From a virus, in IMG/VR virus record IMGVR_UViG_3300031841_003573, positions 1 through 28,446 of that record: a stretch of 28,446 nt of DNA; one strand, 5' to 3'. Shown here in pieces: positions 1-5,891 of the stretch; position 1 is the first letter of the stretch, and each line of letters begins with the position of its first letter. The translations under genes were made by a program, and so were the position numbers. The notes below the pieces were generated by a model that worked only from the letters and a program-made list of their open reading frames with translations, did not search any database and had not been told where the DNA came from.

Positions 1-300
1 GACCGATGTATCGAGCCGTGGCTCGTTACGTGGGAGCTTGAGTATATGGAAAAGCTCCTGACAGAACAGCAGAAAGACGCTGACTCGCACTATATTGAGT
101 TCGATAGGCGTGGGCTGATTCGTCACTCATTAACAGAGCTGGCAGAGGCTGATCGCAAGTATCGTGAAATGGGCAAATACAGTGTCAACGACCTGCGAAG
201 GCGTGACAATGAGGAGCCTGTTGACGGCGGCGATGTTTATCATATTCCGGTCAATTGGGGAGTGCTGAATCAAACAGTTCAAAGCGTCGACGAGCAATAA
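1..300 (+). CDS. Phage portal protein, C-terminal fragment (HK97 family)
   Basis: The reading frame is open from base 1 and the gene starts upstream of the window. The fragment begins with the motif IEPWLVTWELEYMEKLL, which matches the segment of HK97-type portals where the protein positions an acidic/aromatic helix before its C-terminal tail. Portal proteins form the 12-subunit ring at the capsid vertex through which DNA is packaged and ejected. The clamp helix, tail and TAA stop are visible; the main portal domains are outside the window. The position directly before a ClpP-like protease and an HK97-type capsid gene strongly supports the call. Its last 32 bases overlap the proposed start of the protease gene in another frame. 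Confidence 0.82.
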   Translation, partial: DRCIEPWLVTWELEYMEKLLTEQQKDADSHYIEFDRRGLIRHSLTELAEADRKYREMGKYSVNDLRRRDNEEPVDGGDVYHIPVNWGVLNQTVQSVDEQ

Positions 301-952
301 GCGTGCTGAAATTATTTTCTATGGCGACGTTGGTGGATGGGACGGCATTACCGCTGCGGACTTCCTGAAGGTCGTCAACGATCTTGGCGAAGTGTCTGAT
401 ATTACGCTGCGTCTGCACAGCTATGGCGGCGACGTCTATGACGGCGTGGCCATTTACAACACGCTCAAGCGTCACTCCGCGAAAGTTCGCGTTGAAGTCG
501 ACGGTGCTGCGATGTCCGCTGCCAGCTTTATTGCAATGGCTGGCGACGAGATCGCAATGGCCGAGAATGCCATCTTCATGATCCACGATCCGTGGACTGT
601 TGTTATGGGCAACGCTCGCGACATGCGAGCGATGGCGGATTCAATGGACAAGGTTCGCGACACGATCACTGGAGTGTACCACTCGCGAACTATGTTGCCG
701 GTTGTTGATATTAACGACTGGATGGCTGCCGAGACTTACTTCGACGCTGATGAGGCGTTTGCTGTTGGCTTCGCCACTGAAGTGATGCCCAACAAGGGCG
801 TCAGTGACCTCAATGCATCTGTGATCCGAAATCGGTGGAAGTCGTGCCCGGATCACCTGATTAACAAACTGGAAACGCCAGCGGAATCGGTTGATTCTAA
901 ACTGGAAAACATGAGGCGGCGTGTTGCTGTCTTTTCTCAGTGCCGTGGCTGA
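269..952 (+). CDS. ClpP-like prohead protease (serine protease, non-ATG start)
   Basis: This is a ClpP/S49-type prohead maturation protease of 227 residues if started at ATC 269. The ClpP fold is clear: GDVGGWDGITAADF near residue 20, the SYGGDVYDG loop near 51-59, nucleophile Ser83 in GAAMSAAS, then IAMAGDE, and catalytic His106 in MIHDP (compare MIHQP of ClpP). An acidic segment YFDADEAFAVGFATEV follows. It should cleave the capsid scaffold domain during prohead maturation. The first ATG (392) would delete the first beta strand and the conserved GDVGGW region, so it is not the start. No ATG, GTG or TTG lies between the in-frame stop at 266 and 392. ATC 269 has a good Shine-Dalgarno GGGGAG at 257-262, six bases upstream. 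CTG 356 and GTG 383 are poorer alternatives. Confidence 0.85.
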   Translation: MKQFKASTSNKRAEIIFYGDVGGWDGITAADFLKVVNDLGEVSDITLRLHSYGGDVYDGVAIYNTLKRHSAKVRVEVDGAAMSAASFIAMAGDEIAMAENAIFMIHDPWTVVMGNARDMRAMADSMDKVRDTITGVYHSRTMLPVVDINDWMAAETYFDADEAFAVGFATEVMPNKGVSDLNASVIRNRWKSCPDHLINKLETPAESVDSKLENMRRRVAVFSQCRG

Positions 953-955
953 GTG

Positions 956-987
956 CCTGCGGACACGTTTTTTTGATCGCCCGCAGG
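956..987 (+). promoter_or_regulatory. RNA hairpin directly upstream of the capsid ribosome binding site
   Basis: A perfect 7-bp inverted repeat, CCTGCGG (956-962) and CCGCAGG (981-987), encloses an 18-base loop with a run of seven T. It ends four bases before the strong AAGGAG (991-996) of the capsid gene. The stem is GC-rich and should form in mRNA. It could protect the 5' end of a processed capsid mRNA or adjust translation. The T-run is in the loop, so a terminator is unlikely. Confidence 0.45.
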
Positions 988-1000
988 GGCAAGGAGTTGA

Positions 1001-2287
1001 ATGAGTCAGAGTGTTAAGGCGTTGTGCGAGAAGCGTGGCGAGATTGAGCATCAGTTGAATGCGATTCTCGACGCGGCTGGTAGTGATCAGCTTACGGCAG
1101 AGGCAGAGCAGCAGTTCGACGCTCTGTTTGAACAGGATCGTGAGCTGAAGAATCGGATCGAGAAGATCGAGAGCGTCAACGCTCTCAGTTCCGAGTTGAA
1201 TGATCTGCGAGATGAGACGGTTCAGCGGACTGGCAAGAAAGAGCTTGCCGATCCTGAGCTGGAGAACAAGGCGATTCGGGGCTGGCTCGATTCGCAATGG
1301 GATGAAACGCGGCAATACGTCAACGACGAAGCTCGCAAAGCAATGAAGGCTTTCGGCATCGACGGTAAAGCGTTGATGTTGAATGGCGTTTGTCGTGGTG
1401 CGAACTTCCGCAATGACCTGACGACCGGAACCAGCTCGGGAGATGCCGGTAACGTCATTAACCAGCGTCTGGTTGCCAGTCTTACTGAGGCGTTCACATT
1501 CTTCGGTGGAATGACTCAGGTGGGCGAGGTGATTACCACTGCCAATGGTCGTGACTTCATCTGGCCGACGTTCGACGACACGTCGAATACTGGCGTGATG
1601 GTCGCTGAGGCAGGTGCTGTGGGTTCGGCGAGCAATCCGACTTTCGCAAAGACGACGCTGTCGGCTTACAAGGGATCGTCAAACATCCTGAAGCTGACAT
1701 GGGAATCGATGCGTGATGCGGACGTCGATCTGATTCCGCTGATCGGTCGTGCGTTTGGTGAGCGGCTGGGGCGACTGGTCAACACGAAATGCACGGTTGG
1801 CGACGGATCAGGGACTGCAACCGGCATTACGGTTGGTGCGGCCGCTGGTGTGACTGCCGCTGCAACGGGTGCGATCACCTTTGACGAGCTGATCGATCTG
1901 GAGCATGCGGTTGACGTTGCTCACCGTGCTGGTGCTCAGTTCATGGTCAATGATGCGACTGTCAAGTTGCTGCGGAAGATCAAAGACGCTGACAACCAGT
2001 ACATCTGGCAGCGTGCCGTGACTGCCGGTGCTCCGAGTACGTTGCTCGGGTATCCGGTCGTTGTCAACAACGACATGGCAACCGCTGCGGCGAGTGCCAT
2101 TACTGTCCTGTTTGGCCAGCTTAGTGCGTACAAGATTCGACTTGTCGAACAGGTTCGCATCTACCGGCTGGAAGAACTCTACCGGGCGAACGATCAGGAT
2201 GGTCTGGTTGCGTTCAACGCGTTCGACGGCAAGCTACTGAATGCTGGAGATGATCCAGTCGTCAAGTTGACTCAGGCCGCTGCCTAA
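1001..2287 (+). CDS. Major capsid protein, HK97 fold
   Basis: The 428-residue product has the HK97-type layout. The N-terminal ~100 residues are a charged coiled-coil scaffold (delta) domain, rich in Glu, Lys and Arg. The capsid domain follows, with a typical N-arm (VINQRLVASLTEAFTFFGGM), the E-loop region around PTFDDTSNTGVMVAEAG, a spine helix region WESMRDADVDLIPLIGRAFGERLGR, and the late VNDATVKLLRKIKD / LLGYPVVVNNDM / YRLEELYRANDQDGLVAFNAFDG segments. The upstream protease would be expected to remove the delta domain after prohead assembly. ATG 1001 has a near-perfect Shine-Dalgarno AAGGAG seven to eight bases upstream. The gene is bracketed by RNA hairpins on both sides, suggesting separate control of this most abundant protein. 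Confidence 0.95.
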   Translation: MSQSVKALCEKRGEIEHQLNAILDAAGSDQLTAEAEQQFDALFEQDRELKNRIEKIESVNALSSELNDLRDETVQRTGKKELADPELENKAIRGWLDSQWDETRQYVNDEARKAMKAFGIDGKALMLNGVCRGANFRNDLTTGTSSGDAGNVINQRLVASLTEAFTFFGGMTQVGEVITTANGRDFIWPTFDDTSNTGVMVAEAGAVGSASNPTFAKTTLSAYKGSSNILKLTWESMRDADVDLIPLIGRAFGERLGRLVNTKCTVGDGSGTATGITVGAAAGVTAAATGAITFDELIDLEHAVDVAHRAGAQFMVNDATVKLLRKIKDADNQYIWQRAVTAGAPSTLLGYPVVVNNDMATAAASAITVLFGQLSAYKIRLVEQVRIYRLEELYRANDQDGLVAFNAFDGKLLNAGDDPVVKLTQAAA

Positions 2288-2306
2288 TTGTTGCTGTGTG
2301 AGTGTT

Positions 2307-2350
2307 GCGGGGCTGGGTGGTTTGTTCCTTCCATTCAGTCCCGCGTTTTG
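2307..2350 (+). terminator. Terminator-like hairpin after the capsid gene
   Basis: GCGGGGCTGGGTGG (2307-2320) and CCATTCAGTCCCGC (2331-2344) pair over all 14 positions in RNA, three of them G-U pairs, around a 10-base loop. A short GTTTTG follows. The stem is strong but the U-tract is short, so it may be a partial terminator or a 3'-end-protecting structure for capsid mRNA. The G-U pairs occur only in RNA, which argues for an RNA element rather than a DNA operator. Confidence 0.6.
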
Positions 2351-2351
2351 T

Positions 2352-2424
2352 CCCGGCGTGGGATGTTGGTTCCCAGCGAGGCTCATTATCTCGTGGCACG
2401 CAGGTTCGATTCCTGTCGCCGGCA
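2352..2424 (+). tRNA. tRNA-Met(CAT)-like gene, slightly atypical
   Basis: The 73-base sequence folds as a cloverleaf. The acceptor CCCGGCG (2352-2358) pairs with CGCCGGC (2417-2423) at six of seven positions, with a C-C mismatch at 1:72. The D-arm is GGGA/TCCC with GG in the loop. The anticodon stem CGAGG/TCTCG carries loop CTCATTA, giving anticodon CAT at 2384-2386. The T-arm GCAGG-TTCGATT-CCTGT (2400-2416) has the invariant TTCRA. The discriminator is A2424 and no CCA is encoded. Oddities are only one base between acceptor and D-stem and a six-base variable loop. It could be an elongator Met or an Ile2 tRNA; the 1:72 mismatch recalls initiator tRNA, but the G-C-rich anticodon stem of initiators is missing. 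It may also be a degenerate tRNA or a processing mimic. Confidence 0.68.
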
Positions 2425-2428
2425 TTTG

Positions 2429-2496
2429 CTGACGGGTGGTCCGTTTATTGTTGTTGTGCATGGTGGCGGGGTTCGGACTGCCCGTCAGTTTTCTTC
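2429..2496 (+). terminator. Long hairpin with U-tract downstream of the tRNA-like sequence
   Basis: CTGACGGGTGGTCCG (2429-2443) and CGGACTGCCCGTCAG (2474-2488) form a continuous 15-bp RNA stem, two pairs being G-U, with a 30-base loop. TTTTCTTC follows directly. The stem plus T-rich tail fits an intrinsic terminator, although the loop is longer than usual. It lies between the tRNA-like sequence and the connector gene ATG at 2508. Confidence 0.55.
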
Positions 2497-2507
2497 ATCA
2501 GGTGTGA

Positions 2508-3074
2508 ATGGCTGACGCGTGGAATTACGAGAACCGGCTGACTCTGGTGGGTTCGATTACAGAGCCTGTCACTGTCGATGAGCTGAAGCTGTACTGCGGC
2601 ATTGACACCTCGTTCACGGTCGATGATGCGTTGCTGGCAGCGGCCGTTACGGCGGGTCGTGAGTTTGTTGAGAACGAGACAGGGCGACAACTTCCGTCTG
2701 CCACGTACGACCTCACACTGGACGCGTTCCCGAAGATGCTGTACCTGCCGCGGTCGCCAGTGGCGTCGGTGGTGAGTATTAAGTATCAGGACACATCGAA
2801 CGCAGAACAAACGCTGCCGACTGATGTGTATGCCACAGATATTGTCGATCCTGAGCGGGTGAGTCGGATTGTCCTGAAGCCTGCCCAGCAATGGCCTGCT
2901 ATCTACGATTCCATTAATGTGGTTGTTGTGCGTTTCACGTGTGGTTACGCCACTGTGCCGGCCCAACTACTGGCAACCGTGAAGCAGTACGCGAAAGAGC
3001 TGTATGACTTCGGTGAGCCGGATATTGAGAAGCTCCGCATGTGGCTGGCACCGTATCGGGTGCATCGATGGTAA
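2508..3074 (+). CDS. Head-tail connector protein, gp6-like
   Basis: The 188-residue product resembles the HK97 gp6 / SPP1 gp15 connector family, which forms a ring beneath the portal. The family pattern is visible: an N-terminal EPVTVDELKLYCGID segment, helices around DDALLAAAVTAGREFVENETGRQL, the strand region YDLTLDAFPKMLYLPRSPVASVVSIKYQD, and a C-terminal GYATVPAQLLATVKQYAKELYDFGEP helix. Length fits the family. The ATG follows AGGTG closely. The gene overlaps the next by 7 bases (ATGGTAA), showing translational coupling. The product should act in the capsid neck. Confidence 0.85.
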   Translation: MADAWNYENRLTLVGSITEPVTVDELKLYCGIDTSFTVDDALLAAAVTAGREFVENETGRQLPSATYDLTLDAFPKMLYLPRSPVASVVSIKYQDTSNAEQTLPTDVYATDIVDPERVSRIVLKPAQQWPAIYDSINVVVVRFTCGYATVPAQLLATVKQYAKELYDFGEPDIEKLRMWLAPYRVHRW

Positions 3075-3421
3075 AGTACAGGCCAAAGCGTGATACATCG
3101 CTGCCTCGCAGTGTATTGCGTGAGCGCGCTAACGTGGGCGTCACGTTTGAAAGCTACTCGCTGGCTCAGGATGCAGCCGGCGAGGAAGTGAAGTCATGGG
3201 CATCACTGGCGACGCGTCAGGGGCTACTGTTGCCGATGAGCGGCTCGCAACGTGCCGAGCGGTCAGCGACTCACACATTGAGCGTGAGATACGTGAGCGG
3301 CCTGTCACGCGATCAGCGGCTGCTGATTGGTACGGACTACTACGAGATCCACGATGTGATTGATGTGGATAACGATGGCAGAGAGCATGTCTGCCGCATT
3401 CGCCAGATTGAGGCGAATTGA
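3068..3421 (+). CDS. Head-tail joining protein (SPP1 gp16 / Phage_H_T_join-like)
   Basis: The 117-residue product fits the small stopper/joining proteins that close the connector after packaging. The family pattern is visible in RERANVGVTFESYSLAQDAAGEEVKSWASLATRQG, followed by a basic segment and RYVSGLSRDQRLLIGTDYYEIHDVIDVDNDGREHVCRIRQIE, typical of these beta-barrel proteins. ATG 3068 is preferred over ATG 3041, because 3068 overlaps the upstream stop and gives the usual length. Order (gp6-like, then this, then gp10-like) matches HK97-type phages. Confidence 0.8.
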   Translation: MVKYRPKRDTSLPRSVLRERANVGVTFESYSLAQDAAGEEVKSWASLATRQGLLLPMSGSQRAERSATHTLSVRYVSGLSRDQRLLIGTDYYEIHDVIDVDNDGREHVCRIRQIEAN

Positions 3422-3960
3422 TGGCAGGCACTACCCGCGACTACGGGGTCGGTTTTGTTACGATCGAAGCAATCGGGACTCGTAAGCTGTTAAAAAAGCT
3501 CGACGCAATGCCAGTTCGTATCCGTACTAGAATTGTCAAAAAAGCCGTCAGTAGAGTAACTACGGTTATGAAACGTGAACTCGTGATGAGAGTTCCCGAA
3601 GGCACTGAAAAGCCGAAGGGGGTCGAGGGTAAAGATGAGAAGCCCAGAAAGCGACTAAAAAAATCGATCATAAAGAGCACACGTGTGAGAAAAGGCGGCA
3701 AGGTGATGATCGGTTTAGTCGGCGTCCCATCGTATTATCCGCGTTTTGTGTACATGCTACATCATGGCATTGCGCCGCACGTGATCGAGGCGAAGAACGG
3801 TCGATCGATGTCCTTCGCTGGCGGTCGATATTCAAGCGTTAATCATCCCGGCGTACGTGCGATGTCTTTCATGGATGACGCACTTGCCGCCAGTATTCCG
3901 AAAGCGAGGTCAGCGATGGCGAGGGCACTCAGGACAAGCCTGGCGAGCGTGACACGATGA
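3421..3960 (+). CDS. HK97 gp10-like head-tail/tail completion protein
   Basis: The 179-residue protein begins with IEAIGTRKLLKKLDAMPVRI, the N-terminal pattern of HK97 gp10-family proteins (a helix that finds a lysine-rich surface), and ends with NHPGVRAMSFMDDAL, equivalent to the family's HPGTxxxPFLRPAL. These proteins sit at the head-tail interface. The start is ATG 3421 in a TGATG overlap. TTG 3418 is possible but unnecessary. The middle is very rich in Lys and Arg (residues ~60-100), and the DNA is visibly more A-rich than its neighbours, perhaps a replaced segment. Confidence 0.8.
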   Translation: MAGTTRDYGVGFVTIEAIGTRKLLKKLDAMPVRIRTRIVKKAVSRVTTVMKRELVMRVPEGTEKPKGVEGKDEKPRKRLKKSIIKSTRVRKGGKVMIGLVGVPSYYPRFVYMLHHGIAPHVIEAKNGRSMSFAGGRYSSVNHPGVRAMSFMDDALAASIPKARSAMARALRTSLASVTR

Positions 3961-4355
3961 TCAATGAAGAATTGTATGCACGGCTGACGGCGGATGGCAC
4001 AGTGTCTGGACTGGTTGCCAGTCGCATCTACCCGCACAAAGCACGATTCACACCAACGTACCCGCACGTCATCTATGAAGTGACAAGCGAGGAGCCGAGC
4101 TACTCGTTTGCGGGTGTGGCCAGTGCCAGAGAAGCCAACGTGACCTATCAGTGCATTGCAGAAACATACCGCGAAGCACGCACAATCGCAGCGGCCATTG
4201 AGTCTTCGCTAAGTGGGTTCCGAGGGTTGCTGACGACTCATTTTGTTCATGCCACGTTTGTTGATGGTGTGCGTGATGACAAGATCCAGAAAACGGAAGA
4301 CGCAGATTCGTTCTATTACGCGGTCAACGTTCTAGTCTCGGTGCATTATGAATGA
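3957..4355 (+). CDS. Tail completion protein, DUF3168/gp17-like
   Basis: The 132-residue product matches the DUF3168 pattern: an N-terminal MINEELYARLTADGTVSGLVASRIYP, PTYPHVIYEVTSEEPSYSF, a helix with EARTIAAAIESSLSGF, and a last strand DADSFYYAVNVLVSVHYE. SPP1 gp17 and relatives cap the tail tube for joining to the head. The start overlaps the upstream stop as ATGA. Position before the tail tube gene supports the call. Confidence 0.85.
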   Translation: MINEELYARLTADGTVSGLVASRIYPHKARFTPTYPHVIYEVTSEEPSYSFAGVASAREANVTYQCIAETYREARTIAAAIESSLSGFRGLLTTHFVHATFVDGVRDDKIQKTEDADSFYYAVNVLVSVHYE

Positions 4356-4650
4356 TGATTGCTACGACTCCAACGCTTTGCCTGTTTTCTACTGTCGCAG
4401 TTGCGAGCCTGATGAGTGTGATGACTGCAAAAGAATGGGAGTGATTGCATCTATTGCTGCTGATAACTGTGGCATTGAACTGGAGTCTGTGTTTCACGAC
4501 ACCAAGGGACACTGGATTACAGTAAATGTTGCGAAGGCTGATTATGAGCGTTACCTGTACCATTTGGAAAAGTTGTGCTGGTTTGTGTTTGGGTGCAGCC
4601 ATGACCAGGGGAACAAATACGGCATTGTTTTTCACGTGGAGCCATTATGA
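4348..4650 (+). CDS. Small Cys-rich protein, putative zinc knuckle
   Basis: The 100-residue protein is not recognised. Its N-terminus contains FYCRSCEPDECDDCKRMG, a C-x2-C-x4-C-x2-C arrangement (Cys16, 19, 24, 27) that could bind zinc. The rest is a mixed alpha/beta segment with further single Cys residues and no transmembrane segment. It overlaps the DUF3168 gene by 8 bases and the next gene by 4, so it is translated as part of the tail operon. It could be a minor tail factor or an inserted accessory gene. Confidence 0.6.
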   Translation: MNDDCYDSNALPVFYCRSCEPDECDDCKRMGVIASIAADNCGIELESVFHDTKGHWITVNVAKADYERYLYHLEKLCWFVFGCSHDQGNKYGIVFHVEPL

Positions 4651-4838
4651 ATGACACAGTTTGTTTGAAGGTTCGCACTGCTTCCGGCGTGAGTGAGCTA
4701 AATGTAATTGAACTGATCGAGGTGGACGGCAGGACGTACCTGCCGTCAGGGGATTTTCTGGAGCGAATGGCATTCCTTGAGGGGCGGCTTCATTCACTCG
4801 AAACACAATTCGCAGCCGCACTGGCTAACGGGGGTTAA
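4647..4838 (+). CDS. Small hypothetical protein in the tail operon
   Basis: The 63-residue product is not recognised. It has a short beta-rich N-terminus (LKVRTASGVSELNVIELIEVDG) and a C-terminal helix with heptad-like Leu/Phe positions (FLERMAFLEGRLHSLETQF) that could form a coiled coil. It is joined upstream by an ATGA-type overlap and downstream by TAATG to the tail tube gene. The tight coupling supports a real gene. Confidence 0.55.
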   Translation: MNDTVCLKVRTASGVSELNVIELIEVDGRTYLPSGDFLERMAFLEGRLHSLETQFAAALANGG

Positions 4839-5236
4839 TGGCGTCGCTTGGATTTGGAACGGCTATCACGTTCTCATCGGGTTTCTGTGCTGAGATTACT
4901 GACGTAAAAATCGGCGGACTGTCACGCGAAGCTATCGACGTGACCAACTTCGGCTCAACGGGTGGCTATAAAGAGTTTGTGCCATCCTCGCTGATTGATT
5001 CGGGCGAGCTGGAAGTGGAGTTGATCTACGACACGGACACTGCACCGCCTATCAGTGGTGCAGTCGAAACGGTCACGATCACTTTCCCGCTCAAGTCGGG
5101 CGAAACGACTGCGGCGACAATTGCATGCAGCGGATTCCTGACTGACTCTGAGGAAGCAGTTCCGATTGATGACAAGATGTCGCAATCAGTGACGATTAAG
5201 TTTACTGGTCAACGTACCTATACACCGGGAGCGTAA
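4838..5236 (+). CDS. Major tail tube protein
   Basis: The 132-residue beta-rich protein fits the siphophage tail tube family. The strands ITDVKIGGLSREAIDVTNFGS, KEFVPSSLIDSGELEVELIYD, VTITFPLKSGETTAATIACSGFLTDSEEAVPIDDKMSQSVTIKFTGQ are characteristic; DVTNFGSTGGYKEFVPSSLIDSG is a hallmark of these proteins. Subunits polymerise as hexameric rings around the tape measure protein. The start overlaps the upstream stop (TAATG). The next gene, a tail assembly chaperone, starts two bases after the stop. Confidence 0.9.
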   Translation: MASLGFGTAITFSSGFCAEITDVKIGGLSREAIDVTNFGSTGGYKEFVPSSLIDSGELEVELIYDTDTAPPISGAVETVTITFPLKSGETTAATIACSGFLTDSEEAVPIDDKMSQSVTIKFTGQRTYTPGA

Positions 5237-5238
5237 TC

Positions 5239-5589
5239 ATGTTGCTCACGCGTGAGCAGATTCTGGCGGCGGATGACTCGTCAATTGAGACGGTCAAGGT
5301 TCCAGAGTGGGGCGGCGAGGTTGGGGTCAAGACTCTCAGCGGATTCGAAAAGGATCTCTGGGAGTCGGAGCGGCAGACCAAAGATGGTGGGTTCAATCTC
5401 GAAAACATTCGAGCGTCACTCGTTGCGATTGCTGCATGTGACGAGAAGGGGCAGCGGCTGTTCTCGCTGGCTGACGTGGTTGATCTCGGCAAGAAGTCCG
5501 TCAGGGCACTCGACCGAGTGTTTCAGGCGGCAAAGAAACTCAACAACGTCACCGATGAGGAGTTGGATGAAATCGAGGGGGAGTCCTAA
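5239..5589 (+). CDS. Tail assembly chaperone, G-type product
   Basis: The 116-residue acidic protein lies between the tail tube and tape measure genes, the conserved place of the G/GT chaperone pair. The sequence has the family features: an N-terminal beta strand (SIETVKVPEWGGEVGVKTLSGFEKDLWE), a helical middle (LENIRASLVAIAACDEKGQRLFSLADVVDLGKKSVRALDRVFQAAKKLN) and an acidic end. It should bind the tape measure protein and recruit tail tube subunits and is absent from the finished virion. GGAG lies about seven bases before ATG. The gene ends just where a second frame continues with GT-type sequence. Confidence 0.85.
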   Translation: MLLTREQILAADDSSIETVKVPEWGGEVGVKTLSGFEKDLWESERQTKDGGFNLENIRASLVAIAACDEKGQRLFSLADVVDLGKKSVRALDRVFQAAKKLNNVTDEELDEIEGES

Positions 5590-5888
5590 GCCCTGAAGGT
5601 CGCGATTGGTGTTTTTTCGCTTATCGCGTTCTCGGTTGCACGGTCAGTCAGGCGAAGCGGATGACCTCGTACAAAGAGTTCATCCGCTTTCGCGTATACC
5701 GGCAGATTGAGCCGTGGGGCGATGATTGGGATCAATCGGCAATCATTGCGGCAACGGTTGCGAATTCGATGCGGTCCAAAGGCAGGGCACTTAAGAAAGA
5801 CGACTTCAGGCCGGTATATAAGCGACGATCACGGCAGACGGATGATGAGATTGCAACAACGCTGATGGCGTTTTTTGAAGTGGGGTGA
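5571..5888 (+). CDS. Tail assembly chaperone, T-type extension made by -1 frameshift
   Basis: This frame has no start that suits the protein: ATG 5661 would lose the conserved part. The frame is open from 5571 and encodes SPEGRDWCFFAYRVLGCTVSQAKRMTSYKEF, followed by RFRVYRQIEPWGDDWD, typical of GT extensions. The sense is therefore a G-T fusion of about 216 residues made by -1 slippage within 5571-5589. The T part binds tail tube subunits in lambda. The stop is at 5886-5888, close to the tape measure start at 5892. Confidence 0.72.
   Translation, partial: NRGGVLSPEGRDWCFFAYRVLGCTVSQAKRMTSYKEFIRFRVYRQIEPWGDDWDQSAIIAATVANSMRSKGRALKKDDFRPVYKRRSRQTDDEIATTLMAFFEVG
5575..5589 (+). other. Probable -1 ribosomal frameshift site
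   Basis: The end of the G-type chaperone reads GAG GGG GAG TCC TAA. Slippage by -1 on G GGG GAG (5577-5583) enters the T frame before the stop. The P-site re-pairs perfectly; the A-site pairs only partly, so efficiency should be low, as is usual for this system. The allowed interval is 5571-5589 because the T frame is closed by TGA at 5568. Confidence 0.5.
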
Positions 5889-5891
5889 TGA

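Noticed and set aside
392-952. Protease starting at ATG 392
   Set aside because: It would lose the conserved GDVGGW strand and part of the fold.
641-1315. Minus-strand open frame of 224 codons
   Set aside because: It is opposite the protease and capsid genes; composition and lack of a ribosome binding site argue against it.
2234-2541. Short open frames across the capsid-connector gap on both strands
   Set aside because: They cross the hairpins and the tRNA-like sequence; the minus-strand one has the wording PATGIEPA typical of a mistranslated tRNA.
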